Shown here: positions 27,163 to 35,905 of the stretch, piece by piece
How the letters are laid out: each line of letters opens with the position of its first letter
Position numbering within the stretch: the first letter of the stretch is position 1
Source of the DNA: Conyzicola lurida
GTDB lineage: Bacteria > Actinomycetota > Actinomycetes > Actinomycetales > Microbacteriaceae
Length of the DNA: 64,000 bases
Direction of reading: 5' to 3'
Assembly: GCF_014204935.1 (NCBI RefSeq)
Contig: NZ_JACHMJ010000001.1
Coordinates: 1,550,001-1,614,000 of the forward strand
Notes under the pieces: model-generated
The model's database searches: none
Told to the model about the DNA's origin: nothing
What the model saw: the letters and a program-made list of their open reading frames with translations, nothing else
Program-made: the position numbers and the translations under genes

Positions 27163-27212
27163 GCGGTGCGCCGCGTCTTCGACGAGGACGGCAAGCGCAT
27201 CCGCGACGAGGA

Positions 27213-27872
27213 CTAGTGGGCGTGCGCCGTCGCCGCGGCGCGCAGGGTGGCGATCTGCTCGGCGGGTTCGCCGCGGAAGACGCTGGAGCCCGCGACGAAC
27301 GTGTCGGCGCCGGCCTCGGCCGCGATGACGATCGTGTCGGCGGTGATGCCGCCGTCGACCTGCAGCCAGACGTCGAGGCCGGTCTTCGTGACCGCTTCGC
27401 GCAGCAGTCCGAGCTTCGGCATCGTCGACTCGATGAAGCTCTGGCCGCCGAATCCGGGCTCGACGGTCATCACGAGCACCTGGTCGAACTCGGGCAGCAG
27501 CTCGAGGAACGGCTCCACGGGCGTGCCGGGCTTGATGGCGATTCCGGCCCGCGCGCCGATGTCGCGTAGCGTGCGGGCGAGCGAAACGGCGTCCTTCGCC
27601 GCTTCCGCGTGGAAGGTGACCGAGTAGGCGCCGAGTTCGGCGTAGCCCGGGGCCCAGCGGTCGGGGTCGTCGATCATCAGGTGCACGTCGAGCGGGATCG
27701 CCGAGAGCTCCTGCAGGCGCTCCGTCATGGCGAGACCGAACGTGAGGTTGGGCACGAAGTGGTTGTCCATGATGTCGACGTGCACGAGGTCGGCGGTGGA
27801 GATGCGGCCGAGTTCGCGCTCGAAGTTGGCGAAGTCGGCGGCGAGGATGCTGGGGTTGATGCGAACGGGCAT
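27213..27872 (-). CDS. rpe: Ribulose-phosphate 3-epimerase
   Basis: This 219-residue TIM barrel interconverts ribulose-5- and xylulose-5-phosphate in the pentose phosphate pathway. The N-terminal INPSILAADFANFE, metal ligands in VHVDIMDNHFVPNLTFG and VHLMIDDPDRW, the VMTVEPGFGGQSFIES loop and the C-terminal VDGGITADTI and FVAGSSVFRG phosphate site are intact. Its ATG shares one base with the rsmB TAA stop, so they are coupled. It ends the long pyr-to-rpe cluster on this strand. Confidence 0.96.
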   Translation of the reverse strand: MPVRINPSILAADFANFERELGRISTADLVHVDIMDNHFVPNLTFGLAMTERLQELSAIPLDVHLMIDDPDRWAPGYAELGAYSVTFHAEAAKDAVSLARTLRDIGARAGIAIKPGTPVEPFLELLPEFDQVLVMTVEPGFGGQSFIESTMPKLGLLREAVTKTGLDVWLQVDGGITADTIVIAAEAGADTFVAGSSVFRGEPAEQIATLRAAATAHAH

Positions 27873-29236
27873 TACTCGGCCTTACTGATCAGCTGGATGA
27901 ACATTGCGTCGGTGCCGTGGCGGTGCGGCCAGAGCTGGGCGTGCAGGGATTCCGGCAGGTCGAGCTGCGACTCGGTGATCGTGCCGAGCACGGCGGGGGT
28001 GTCGACCCGCTCGATGGCGGACCCCCACTTCTTGATCGCGCCCTCGACGATGACCTTCGACTCGGCGAGGTGGGGCGAGCAGGTGACGTAGGCGAGGATG
28101 CCGCCGGGTTTGAGTGCCGCGATGGCGGCGTTCAGCAGGTTCGACTGCAGGCCGGAGAGATGTGCCACGTCCCGGGGCGACTTGCGCCAGCGGGCCTCGG
28201 GGCGGCGACGGAGCGCGCCGAGGCCGGTGCACGGGGCGTCGATGAGGATGCGGTCGAACTCCTCGGCGTGGTCGTCGCCGACGGTCGTGCCGTCGAGTTC
28301 CCAGACCACCGGGGCCGGTTCGAAGACGGCGAGGGCCTTGCGCACGAGTTCGGCGCGGGCGGGCACGACCTCGTTCGCGACGAGGGTCGCTCCGCCGACG
28401 GCGGCCTCGGCCGCGAGCAGGGCCGCCTTGCCGCCGGGGCCGGCGCACAGGTCGAGCCAGCGCTCGCCGGCGACGATCGGGCGGGAGCGGCTGAGCGCGA
28501 GGGCGGCGAGCTGGGATCCCTCGTCCTGCACGCGGGCGCGTCCGGTGCGGACGGCCTCGAGCTGGAGCGGGTCTCCCCCGTCGAGCGTCGCGCCGACCGG
28601 CGAGAAGGTGCTGGCGTAGGCGTCGAGTTCCTCGACCGTGGCGTTGCCGGGCAGGGCGACGAGGCTCACCCGCGGGGCGACGTTGTCGGCCTCGACCAGG
28701 TCGGCGATCTCGTCGGCGCGGCCCTCGGCGGCCAGCGCCGCGCGGAAGGCCCGGATGATCCAGACGGGGTGCGAGTGCAGGATGGCCAGGTGCTCGTCGT
28801 CGTTCTTCGCGGTGGCGAGGGCGCGTTCCTGCCACTCGTCGACGGTGCTGCGCGTGATCGTGCGCAGAACTCCGTTGACGAAGCCCGTGGCGGAGTTGGA
28901 ACCGACGGTCTTGGCGAGCTGCACCGATTCGTCGACTGCGGCGTGCTGGGCGACCCGCATGCTCAGCAGCTGGTGGCAGGCGAGGCGGAGCACGTCGAGG
29001 ATGGCGGGGTCGATCTTATCGACCGGGCGCCCGGCCGCGATGGAGATGACGACGTCGTAGTAGCCCTGGCGTCGCAGTGTGCCGTAGGTCAGCTCGGTGG
29101 CGAGTCCCGCGTCGGCCTCGGAGAGTTTGGCACGCTGCAGGCGCACGGGCAGGAGGAGGTTCGCGTAGGCGTCGGACTCGCGTACGGCGAGGATCACGTC
29201 GAGCGCGATGCGGCGCGCGGGCTGCACGGCGCTCAT
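27872..29236 (-). CDS. rsmB: 16S rRNA (cytosine-C5)-methyltransferase, RsmB/NOL1 family
   Basis: This 454-residue enzyme methylates a cytosine in 16S rRNA using SAM. An N-terminal NusB-like domain (about residues 1-140, ARRIALDVILAVRESDAYAN) is followed by the SAM-dependent domain. Its motifs are WLDLCAGPGGKAALLA for SAM binding, the catalytic-site cysteine in DAPCTGLGALRRRPEARW and the nucleophile in LAYVTCSPH. Its ATG overlaps the fmt stop by four bases and its stop overlaps rpe by one base. Confidence 0.95.
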   Translation of the reverse strand: MSAVQPARRIALDVILAVRESDAYANLLLPVRLQRAKLSEADAGLATELTYGTLRRQGYYDVVISIAAGRPVDKIDPAILDVLRLACHQLLSMRVAQHAAVDESVQLAKTVGSNSATGFVNGVLRTITRSTVDEWQERALATAKNDDEHLAILHSHPVWIIRAFRAALAAEGRADEIADLVEADNVAPRVSLVALPGNATVEELDAYASTFSPVGATLDGGDPLQLEAVRTGRARVQDEGSQLAALALSRSRPIVAGERWLDLCAGPGGKAALLAAEAAVGGATLVANEVVPARAELVRKALAVFEPAPVVWELDGTTVGDDHAEEFDRILIDAPCTGLGALRRRPEARWRKSPRDVAHLSGLQSNLLNAAIAALKPGGILAYVTCSPHLAESKVIVEGAIKKWGSAIERVDTPAVLGTITESQLDLPESLHAQLWPHRHGTDAMFIQLISKAE

Positions 29237-30162
29237 TCGGCGACCACCGCGGCGTCGGCGGGACGGCCACGCCACCAGTCGCCGGCCGCCATCGCCTTGC
29301 GGCCGGCGGGATGGACCGTGACGAGCTGCACGGGGTCGGTTGCGGTGCCTACGAGGATGATCTTGCCTTCCAGGGAAAAACGGCCGGGCTCGAGACGCGG
29401 GGCGTCGCGGGCGATGGCGGCGTCGAGGATTTTCAGCCGCGCGCCGTCGAGGGTGGTGAACGCACCGGGCTCGGGGGTGACGCCGCGGATCAGGTTGACC
29501 ACGTCGTGGGCCGGCCGGGTGAAGTCGACGTTGCCGTCGGCGAGGGTGAGTTTGGGGGCGAGCGTGACGTCGCCGACCTGCGGTTCGGCGCGCGCGTCGC
29601 CGTCGGCGATCGCGTCGACCACGCGGGCGAGCAGTTCGGCGCCCGAGTCGGAGAGCGACGCGAGCAGGTGGCCGGCGGTCTCGTGCGACCCGATCGATTG
29701 GGTGAACTGGCCGAAGACGTCGCCCGCGTCGAGCTCGGGCACGAGCTGGAAGACCGTGGCACCGGTGAGGTCGTCGCCCGCGATGATGGAGCGCTGCACG
29801 GGGGCCGCGCCGCGCCAGCGGGGCAGGAGCGAGAAGTGCAGGTTGATCCAGCCGAGACGCGGTGCGCTGAGCAGGGGCTCGCGCACGAGTCCGCCGTACG
29901 CGACGATGACGCCCAGGTCGGGCTGCACCGCGGTGATGGCCTCGGTGGCGTCGCCGGCGAGCCGGTTGGCCTTGATGGTCGCGATACCGAGTTCATCGGC
30001 GAGGGCCGCGACGGGCGTGGGGGTGAGGATGCCGCGGCGCCCCTGCGGGGAGTCCTCGCGGGTGACCACGGCCGCCACCTCGTGCCGCGACGCGGCGAGG
30101 GTGGCGAGACTGGGCACGGCCGCCGCGGGGCTGCCGGCGAACACGAGGCGCAGGGAAGTCAT
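29233..30162 (-). CDS. fmt: Methionyl-tRNA formyltransferase
   Basis: This 309-residue enzyme formylates initiator Met-tRNA. The folate-binding N-terminal domain has LRLVFAGSPAAAVPSL, the catalytic INLHFSLLPRWRGAAPVQ and the GATVFQLVPELDAGDVF segment with its aspartate. The C-terminal domain (about 205-309) binds the acceptor stem. An upstream ATG (MGENEP) is in frame, but GGGGGAG about nine bases before the chosen ATG and the family N-terminus favour this start. A REP-like palindrome separates it from priA. Confidence 0.95.
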   Translation of the reverse strand: MTSLRLVFAGSPAAAVPSLATLAASRHEVAAVVTREDSPQGRRGILTPTPVAALADELGIATIKANRLAGDATEAITAVQPDLGVIVAYGGLVREPLLSAPRLGWINLHFSLLPRWRGAAPVQRSIIAGDDLTGATVFQLVPELDAGDVFGQFTQSIGSHETAGHLLASLSDSGAELLARVVDAIADGDARAEPQVGDVTLAPKLTLADGNVDFTRPAHDVVNLIRGVTPEPGAFTTLDGARLKILDAAIARDAPRLEPGRFSLEGKIILVGTATDPVQLVTVHPAGRKAMAAGDWWRGRPADAAVVAE

Positions 30163-30186
30163 TGGTTCATTCTCCCCCATCCGCGC

Positions 30187-30245
30187 ATTGAGCTTGTCGA
30201 AATGCCGACGGGCGCCGACCGTCGCCGGATTTCGGCAGGCTCATT
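30187..30245. repeat. REP-like palindromic element between priA and fmt
   Basis: The imperfect inverted ends ATTGAGCTTGTCGAAAT (30187-30203) and ATTTCGGCAGGCTCATT (30229-30245) match at 14 of 17 positions. An inner stem CGACGG/CCGTCG (30206-30211 with 30219-30224) also forms. TTTCGACAAGCTCAAT-type palindromes occur widely in Microbacteriaceae intergenic regions, from general familiarity. It lies inside an operon, so it may modulate transcript stability. Confidence 0.6.
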
Positions 30246-30255
30246 CCGCTCGCCG

Positions 30256-32226
30256 CTACTGCTCCAGGAACGGCTCCACGTCGTCGAGCCGCACCCGCAG
30301 GCTCACCGGGATCGGCCCGCGCGGCGCCTTGCCGATCGCGCGGCGCCGGTTGGCCGCCGAGCGCACGACTTCGGAGCGCAGGCCGCTCGCGATCTCGGCG
30401 CCGTGCGCGTAGTCGAAGCGCACGATCGTGCGCACTCCCCCGCCCTCGACGTCGACCGGCCCCAGGATGTCCGCACCCTCGACGTTGAGGGTGGCGATCG
30501 CGCCGGCCACGGCGTCGATCGTTCCGGTGACGGTCGCGACACGGACGGCGGGCGGGAAGCGCAGGGCGCGGCGGTCGGCGAGTTCGGCGCGCGCGAAGTC
30601 GGCCTGTCGCCAGGTCACGAAGGCGGAGGCCAGGGCGCCGCCGACCCCGACGAGCACGATCGGGGCGCGTCGGGCGGCGAGGGCGGCCGCGTTCGACCAC
30701 CAGCGCAGGCAGTCCTCGGCGACGCGCAGGCTCTCGCGGGCGATCATGCTCTCGCCGTCGAGCAGCAGGACTGCCCGGTAGCCGCCCGCGGCGACGGGCT
30801 CGGCGCCGCGCGTGGCGATGACGAGCGCCGGTTCCGCGCCGACGGTGAGGATGGGGCGTTCGCCGTCGGCCACGATGATGCGCACGCCGGGGAAGGCCCG
30901 GCCCAGGTCTTCGGCCGTGCGCCCGGCGCCGGATCCGACGAAACGCAGGCGCTCGCCCTCGCAGTTGGAGCACTTCCAGTCGACGGCCAGCGCACCGCAC
31001 CAGCCGCAGGCGGGCGTCGAGCGCGAGGTCTTTTGGCCGAGAGGCCCCTCGCACTTCATACAGCGCGCATTGCGCTTGCAGTCGGCGCAGGCGAGCCGCG
31101 GGGCGTACCCGGGGCGGGCGACCTGCACGAGGACGGGCCCGAACTCCAGCGCCGCCCTCGCCTCGCGCCACGCGGTCGACGGGATGCGTGCCTGCGCGGC
31201 GAGGCGGTCCTCCGACGACTGCTGGGCCGTCGGCACGATCTTCGGCAGCACGGCGGGCTGCGGGGCGAGCGAGCGCACCCAGCCGAGTTCGACCAGCCGT
31301 TCGACCTCGGTGCTGCGGGCGTGGCCGAAGAAGATCAGGGCGCTTCCCTGCAGCTCCTGCCGCACGAGTGCGGCGTCACGGGCGTGCACGTAAGGACTCA
31401 GCGGTTCGCTGTGCAGCGGGTCTCCGTCGTCCCAAATGCCGATCAGTCCGAGGTTCGCGGCGGGCGCGTAGACCACCGAGCGGTTGCCGATGATGACGAC
31501 CGGGTCGTCGGAGAGGCAGCGCAGGAAGGCGCGGTACCGGTCGGGGTTCGACTGTCTGGCGTCGAGGCGCACGATGCGCTCGGCGGGCAGGATCGCGGCA
31601 AGGGCGGCGGCGAGCTGTTCCTGGTCGCGGTAGTCGGGGACGGCGAGGATCGCGGTCGCTCCGCCGGCGAGGGTCGCGGCGGCCGACGCTGCCATCGTGA
31701 CGGCCCACTCGCCGACCCAGACGCCGGGTTCGACCTCGGCCACGAGCGGCACGGCGTCGATCGCGAGGCGGCCGCGCGCGGCGATCACGGTCTCCACCAC
31801 TCCGCCGCCGTAGCCGTGGATCGGTGCCGGCGGCCTCAGCGCGGCGAGGGGTTCGGGAGACGCCGCGAGGTACGCCTTCTCGACCCGCACCTGACGCCCG
31901 GGCACCGCGAGGCGCACGATGTCGTTCGCGTTGCCGGCGGCGCGGTCGGCGGCCTTACGGGCGAGCGCCCAGACCTCGGGGGTGAGCACCGGGATGGTCG
32001 AGACGACTTCCTCCAGCTCGCTGAGCACACCCGTGTAGTCGCCGGGAGGCGCGATCTCGACGATGAAGCCGTCGGCGACCCGGCCGGCGGAGCGCAGCGG
32101 AACGCGCACGCGCACCCCGGGCACCGCGCTCTCGCGCAGTGACTCGGGAATGCCGTAGTCGAACAACCGGTCGAGCTGGGGCAGCGGTGAATCTATGAGC
32201 ACCCGGGCCACGGATGCGGGGGTCAT
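30256..32226 (-). CDS. priA: Primosomal protein N' (PriA), actinobacterial type
   Basis: This 656-residue replication-restart protein has the 3'-DNA-end-binding N-terminal domain (VARVLIDSPLPQLDRLFDYGIP) and a helicase-like core. The zinc-binding insert (CADCKRNARCMKC followed by CGWCGALAVDWKCSNC) has eight cysteines. No GxxxxGKT/S Walker A sequence is present where family helicases have it. The corresponding stretch reads around VGEWAVTMAASAAATLAGG, so ATPase activity is doubtful; this is a known feature of actinobacterial homologues. It lies two bases downstream of metK. Confidence 0.92.
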   Translation of the reverse strand: MTPASVARVLIDSPLPQLDRLFDYGIPESLRESAVPGVRVRVPLRSAGRVADGFIVEIAPPGDYTGVLSELEEVVSTIPVLTPEVWALARKAADRAAGNANDIVRLAVPGRQVRVEKAYLAASPEPLAALRPPAPIHGYGGGVVETVIAARGRLAIDAVPLVAEVEPGVWVGEWAVTMAASAAATLAGGATAILAVPDYRDQEQLAAALAAILPAERIVRLDARQSNPDRYRAFLRCLSDDPVVIIGNRSVVYAPAANLGLIGIWDDGDPLHSEPLSPYVHARDAALVRQELQGSALIFFGHARSTEVERLVELGWVRSLAPQPAVLPKIVPTAQQSSEDRLAAQARIPSTAWREARAALEFGPVLVQVARPGYAPRLACADCKRNARCMKCEGPLGQKTSRSTPACGWCGALAVDWKCSNCEGERLRFVGSGAGRTAEDLGRAFPGVRIIVADGERPILTVGAEPALVIATRGAEPVAAGGYRAVLLLDGESMIARESLRVAEDCLRWWSNAAALAARRAPIVLVGVGGALASAFVTWRQADFARAELADRRALRFPPAVRVATVTGTIDAVAGAIATLNVEGADILGPVDVEGGGVRTIVRFDYAHGAEIASGLRSEVVRSAANRRRAIGKAPRGPIPVSLRVRLDDVEPFLEQ

Positions 32227-32228
32227 GG

Positions 32229-33425
32229 CTACAGCTTGGCCGCGCGGCGCAGCGCGTCGACGCGATCCAGGCGTTCCCAGGTGAAGTTGGGAAGCTCGCG
32301 GCCGAAGTGGCCGTAGGTCGACGTCTCGGCGTAGATGGGGCGCAGCAGGTCGAGTTCGCTGATGATCTTGCTCGGGCGCAGGTCGAAGACCGAGTTGATC
32401 GAGTCGATGATGGTGTCTTCGCTGACGTGGGCGGTGCCGAAGCTCTCGACGTAGAGGCCCACGGGCGCCGCCTTGCCGATGGCGTACGCCACCTGCACCT
32501 CGAGGCGGTCGGCGAGACCGGCGGCCACGGCGTTCTTGGCGACCCAGCGCAGCGCGTACGCGGCGGAACGGTCGACCTTCGAGGGGTCCTTGCCGCTGAA
32601 GGCGCCGCCGCCGTGACGGGATGCCCCGCCGTAGGTGTCGACGATGATCTTGCGGCCGGTGAGGCCGGCGTCGCCCTGCGGTCCGCCGATGTGGAAGACG
32701 CCGGTGGGGTTGATCAGGATGCGCACGTTGTTCGAGTCGAGCGCGATGGTCGACAGCACGGGGCGGATGACGAGCTCCTCGATCTGCGCGCGCAGTTCGG
32801 TCGTACCGATCGACGGCGAATGCTGCGTGGAGACGACGACCGTCTCGACCGTGCGTGGGACGGCGCCGTCGTAGCCGATGGTGACCTGGGTCTTGCCGTC
32901 GGGGCGCAGGTAGTCGACGAGTCCGGACTTGCGCACGAAGGCGAGCCGCTCGGCAAGGCGGTGCGCCAGCCAGATCGGCAGCGGCATGAGCTCGGGGGTC
33001 TCGGTCGTGGCGTAGCCGAACATGATCCCCTGGTCGCCGGCACCTTGGAGGTCGTCGAGGTCGCCGCTCGACTCTTCGCGGGTCTCTTGCGCGTGGTCGA
33101 CACCGGCCGCGATGTCGGGCGACTGTCCGCCGATCGACACCGAGACTCCGCAGGAACGGCCGTCGAACCAGACGTCGGACGAGTTGTAGCCGATGTCGGA
33201 GATGCGCTTGCGCACGATCGTGGGGATGTCGACGTAGCCGCTCGTGGTCACCTCGCCGGCGACGTGCACGAGGCCGGTGGTGACCAGGGTCTCGACCGCG
33301 ACGCGGGCGTGCGGGTCGACCTCGAGGAGGGCGTCGAGAATACTGTCGGAGATCTGGTCGCAGATCTTGTCGGGGTGGCCCTCGGTCACGGATTCCGACG
33401 AGAAAAGACGCAGTGCGGTACTCAT
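32229..33425 (-). CDS. metK: S-adenosylmethionine synthetase
   Basis: This 398-residue enzyme makes SAM from methionine and ATP. Signatures are [20 protein letters not shown] at the N-terminus, [16 protein letters not shown] (the active-site loop region) and [19 protein letters not shown] near the middle. GAGG lies nine bases before the ATG. It sits between coaBC and priA in the usual actinobacterial order and probably belongs to the same long transcript. No SAM riboswitch is visible in the 68 bases upstream. Confidence 0.97.
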   Translation of the reverse strand: MSTALRLFSSESVTEGHPDKICDQISDSILDALLEVDPHARVAVETLVTTGLVHVAGEVTTSGYVDIPTIVRKRISDIGYNSSDVWFDGRSCGVSVSIGGQSPDIAAGVDHAQETREESSGDLDDLQGAGDQGIMFGYATTETPELMPLPIWLAHRLAERLAFVRKSGLVDYLRPDGKTQVTIGYDGAVPRTVETVVVSTQHSPSIGTTELRAQIEELVIRPVLSTIALDSNNVRILINPTGVFHIGGPQGDAGLTGRKIIVDTYGGASRHGGGAFSGKDPSKVDRSAAYALRWVAKNAVAAGLADRLEVQVAYAIGKAAPVGLYVESFGTAHVSEDTIIDSINSVFDLRPSKIISELDLLRPIYAETSTYGHFGRELPNFTWERLDRVDALRRAAKL

Positions 33426-33493
33426 TGATTAGCCTCTGGCTGGGTGCTGACGGGTATTTACGAGCGGGTGGTGAATGGACGAGAGCGCGCGGC

Positions 33494-34687
33494 TCAGGTC
33501 AACAGATCGAGGATAGGAGCAGCCACCGACGTCTTACTCCCGGCGGCCTCGCCCACTATAACGCCGGCCGCATCGAGGATGATGATGGCGTTACCGTCTG
33601 TGGCAAAACCCTCGGTCCAGCCCACCCTGTTGAGGACGAGATAGTCGGCGCCCTTGCGCGCGGCCTTTGCCCGGCCGAGTTCGACGAGCGCCTCGCGGTC
33701 CTCGGCGGTCTCGGCCGCGAAGCCGACGATGATCTGGCCTTCACGCCGCGACTCGACCAGCCCGCGCAGGATGTCGGGGTTCTTGACGAGCGTGAGCTGC
33801 AGGGTGTCGCCCTGCGTCTCCTTCTTGATCTTGCTCTGCGCCACGGTCTCGGGCCGGTAGTCGGCGACGGCGGCAGCCATGACGACGACGTCGGCGCCGG
33901 GGGCCGCAGCGGTGACCGCAGCCTCGAGTTCGAGGGTCGACGACACGTCGACGACGTGGAGACCCGTGGATGCCGCGGGCCGCACTTCGAGGTTGGCGCC
34001 GATCAGCGTGACGTCCGCACCGCGCGCGGCAGCCGCCAGGGCGATGGCGAGGCCCTGCTTGCCGCTCGACCGGTTGCCGATGAAGCGCACAGGGTCGAGG
34101 GCCTCGCGCGTGCCTCCGGCCGTGACGACGATGCGTTTGCCCGCGAGGTCTTTGACGGTCACCACGGAGAGCGCGGCGGCGACGATATCGTCGGGCTCGC
34201 TCATCCGCCCCGGCCCGCTGTCGGCGCCGGTGAGCTGTCCGACCGCCGGGCCGACCACGTGCACGCCGCGGGAGCGCAGCGTGGCGATGTTGGCGGCCGT
34301 GGCGGGGTTCTGCCACATCTCGGTGTGCATCGCCGGAGCGATGACGACGGGAGCGGTCGACGCGAGCAGGGTGTTGCCGAGCAGGTCGTCGGCGATGCCG
34401 GCCGCGAATTTCGCGATCGAGTTGGCCGTGGCCGGGGCGATGACGATGAGGTCGGCCGCCTGGCCGATGGCCACGTGGCGCACCTGCGCGACACCCTCGT
34501 AGAGGTCGGTGTTCACCGGGTTGCGGCTGATCGCCTCGAGTGTGGGCTTGCCGACGAACTTCAGCGCCGCCTCGGTCGCGATGACGTGCACGTCGTGCCC
34601 GGCGAGAACCAGGGCACGAACGACAGCGACCGCCTTGTACGCCGCTATACCGCCGGTGATACCGACGACGACGTTCAAGACGGTCAC
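33494..34687 (-). CDS. coaBC: Bifunctional phosphopantothenoylcysteine decarboxylase / phosphopantothenate-cysteine ligase
   Basis: This 397-residue enzyme carries out two steps of coenzyme A synthesis. The FMN-dependent CoaC half (residues 1 to about 185) shows VVVGITGGIAAYKAV, VIAPATANSIAKFAAGIADD and IAPAMHTEMWQNPAT. The CoaB half (about 190-397) shows VVTAGGTREALDPVRFIGN, followed by SSGKQGLAIA for nucleotide binding. It starts with GTG, 13 bases after rpoZ. Length is normal. Confidence 0.96.
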   Translation of the reverse strand: MTVLNVVVGITGGIAAYKAVAVVRALVLAGHDVHVIATEAALKFVGKPTLEAISRNPVNTDLYEGVAQVRHVAIGQAADLIVIAPATANSIAKFAAGIADDLLGNTLLASTAPVVIAPAMHTEMWQNPATAANIATLRSRGVHVVGPAVGQLTGADSGPGRMSEPDDIVAAALSVVTVKDLAGKRIVVTAGGTREALDPVRFIGNRSSGKQGLAIALAAAARGADVTLIGANLEVRPAASTGLHVVDVSSTLELEAAVTAAAPGADVVVMAAAVADYRPETVAQSKIKKETQGDTLQLTLVKNPDILRGLVESRREGQIIVGFAAETAEDREALVELGRAKAARKGADYLVLNRVGWTEGFATDGNAIIILDAAGVIVGEAAGSKTSVAAPILDLLT

Positions 34688-34700
34688 TGGAGGAACGGGC

Positions 34701-34961
34701 TTATTCGCCGCTGAGGCGCTTGAGCTCGAGCTTGTCGTTGTTGATCTCGCGCAGCGCGACCGACAGGGGCTTGTCCTCGATGGTCGAGTCGACGAGCGGT
34801 CCGACGTTGTCGAAGAGGCTTCCTTCGTGCAGGTCGGCGTAGTAGTTGTTGATCTGGCGCGCGCGCTTCGAAGCGAAGATCACGAGCTGGTACTTGGAGT
34901 CGACCTTCGACAGCAGTTCGTCGATGGGCGGGTCAATGATTCCGCTGTTCTTGTCAGCCAT
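34701..34961 (-). CDS. rpoZ: DNA-directed RNA polymerase omega subunit
   Basis: This 86-residue subunit helps beta-prime fold and assemble. The conserved [20 protein letters not shown] then [13 protein letters not shown] is the omega core, and the C-terminal [17 protein letters not shown] is typical of actinobacteria. GGAGCACTA precedes the ATG. It sits between gmk and coaBC, the classical gmk-rpoZ-coaBC order. Confidence 0.96.
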   Translation of the reverse strand: MADKNSGIIDPPIDELLSKVDSKYQLVIFASKRARQINNYYADLHEGSLFDNVGPLVDSTIEDKPLSVALREINNDKLELKRLSGE

Positions 34962-35008
34962 TAGTGCTCCTTTGTAGGGGAAATAGGGAAAGTGGGCGTG
35001 CGCGACCC

Positions 35009-35905
35009 TCAGTGGGAAATCGGCACTGCCATCAACTCTACGACTTCCCGGGCCGCTTCGCTGACGTCGTGGTTGACGACCTTGACGTCGAACTCGTCCT
35101 GCGCGGCCATTTCGACCTTCGCGGTCTCGAGTCGGCGCGACTGTTCGGCGGCGTCCTCGGTGCCCCGGCCGATGAGCCGGCGCACCAGTTCTTCCCACGT
35201 CGGAGGGAGCAGGAAGACGAGGATCGCCTCCGGCATCGCCTGCCGCACGAGCCGTGCTCCCTGCAGATCGATCTCGAGCAGTACGCGCCGTCCGGCTGCC
35301 AGTGCTTCGTCGATCGGGGGCCGCGGAGTGCCGTATCTGTAGGAGTTATGCACGGTCGCCCACTCGAGCAGTTCTCCCGCGGCGATCTTGCGGTCGAACT
35401 CCTCGTCGCTGACGAAGTAGTAGTGCACACCGTCGACCTCGCCGGGGCGGGGCGAGCGCGTTGTCGCCGAGACGCTGAGCAGCACGTCGGGGTAGTTCTC
35501 GCGGATATACGCCGAGACCGTGCCCTTGCCGACCGCCGTCGGACCGGCCAGAACGACCAATCTCGCCGGCTCGCCGCCCGCGCGTGTCACGAGGTACTCG
35601 CGCAGCTTGACGCGCTGCCGTGAGCCGAGCCCGCCGACGCGCTTGCGGTCGGAGATCGCGAGGGTGTCCATGAGCTTGGCGACCCGGGTCGGGCCGAGCG
35701 TGGGGATGCTGGTCAGCAGTTCGGTGACGCGCAGGGTGGCTTCCGCGCTGGCGGGGTCGTTCCAGCCCGTTTCGGCGACGTCGAGCGCGGTGCGCGAGCG
35801 GTCGGCGACAGAGTTCTTCACCGCGGCACGGGCACGACGGGCGGCAACGGCCGCCTTGGCCGCCGCGACGCGGTCGACCTCGGGCGGTGCGGGTCGCGGG
35901 CTCAT
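35009..35905 (-). CDS. gmk: Guanylate kinase with N-terminal mIHF-like domain
   Basis: This 298-residue protein joins two modules. Residues about 1-107 resemble mycobacterial integration host factor (mIHF): a basic alanine-rich helix ([19 protein letters not shown]) then the helix-turn-helix core [17 protein letters not shown] and [18 protein letters not shown]. Residues about 115-298 are guanylate kinase, with P-loop [19 protein letters not shown]-binding [19 protein letters not shown] and [17 protein letters not shown]. It phosphorylates GMP to GDP. In many actinobacteria mIHF and gmk are separate adjacent genes; here they form one reading frame. It overlaps the pyrF stop by four bases. Confidence 0.93.
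   Translation of the reverse strand: MSPRPAPPEVDRVAAAKAAVAARRARAAVKNSVADRSRTALDVAETGWNDPASAEATLRVTELLTSIPTLGPTRVAKLMDTLAISDRKRVGGLGSRQRVKLREYLVTRAGGEPARLVVLAGPTAVGKGTVSAYIRENYPDVLLSVSATTRSPRPGEVDGVHYYFVSDEEFDRKIAAGELLEWATVHNSYRYGTPRPPIDEALAAGRRVLLEIDLQGARLVRQAMPEAILVFLLPPTWEELVRRLIGRGTEDAAEQSRRLETAKVEMAAQDEFDVKVVNHDVSEAAREVVELMAVPISH

Noticed and set aside
33426-33493. SAM riboswitch upstream of metK
   Set aside because: Only 68 bases lie between coaBC and metK, and no conserved riboswitch core is recognisable.
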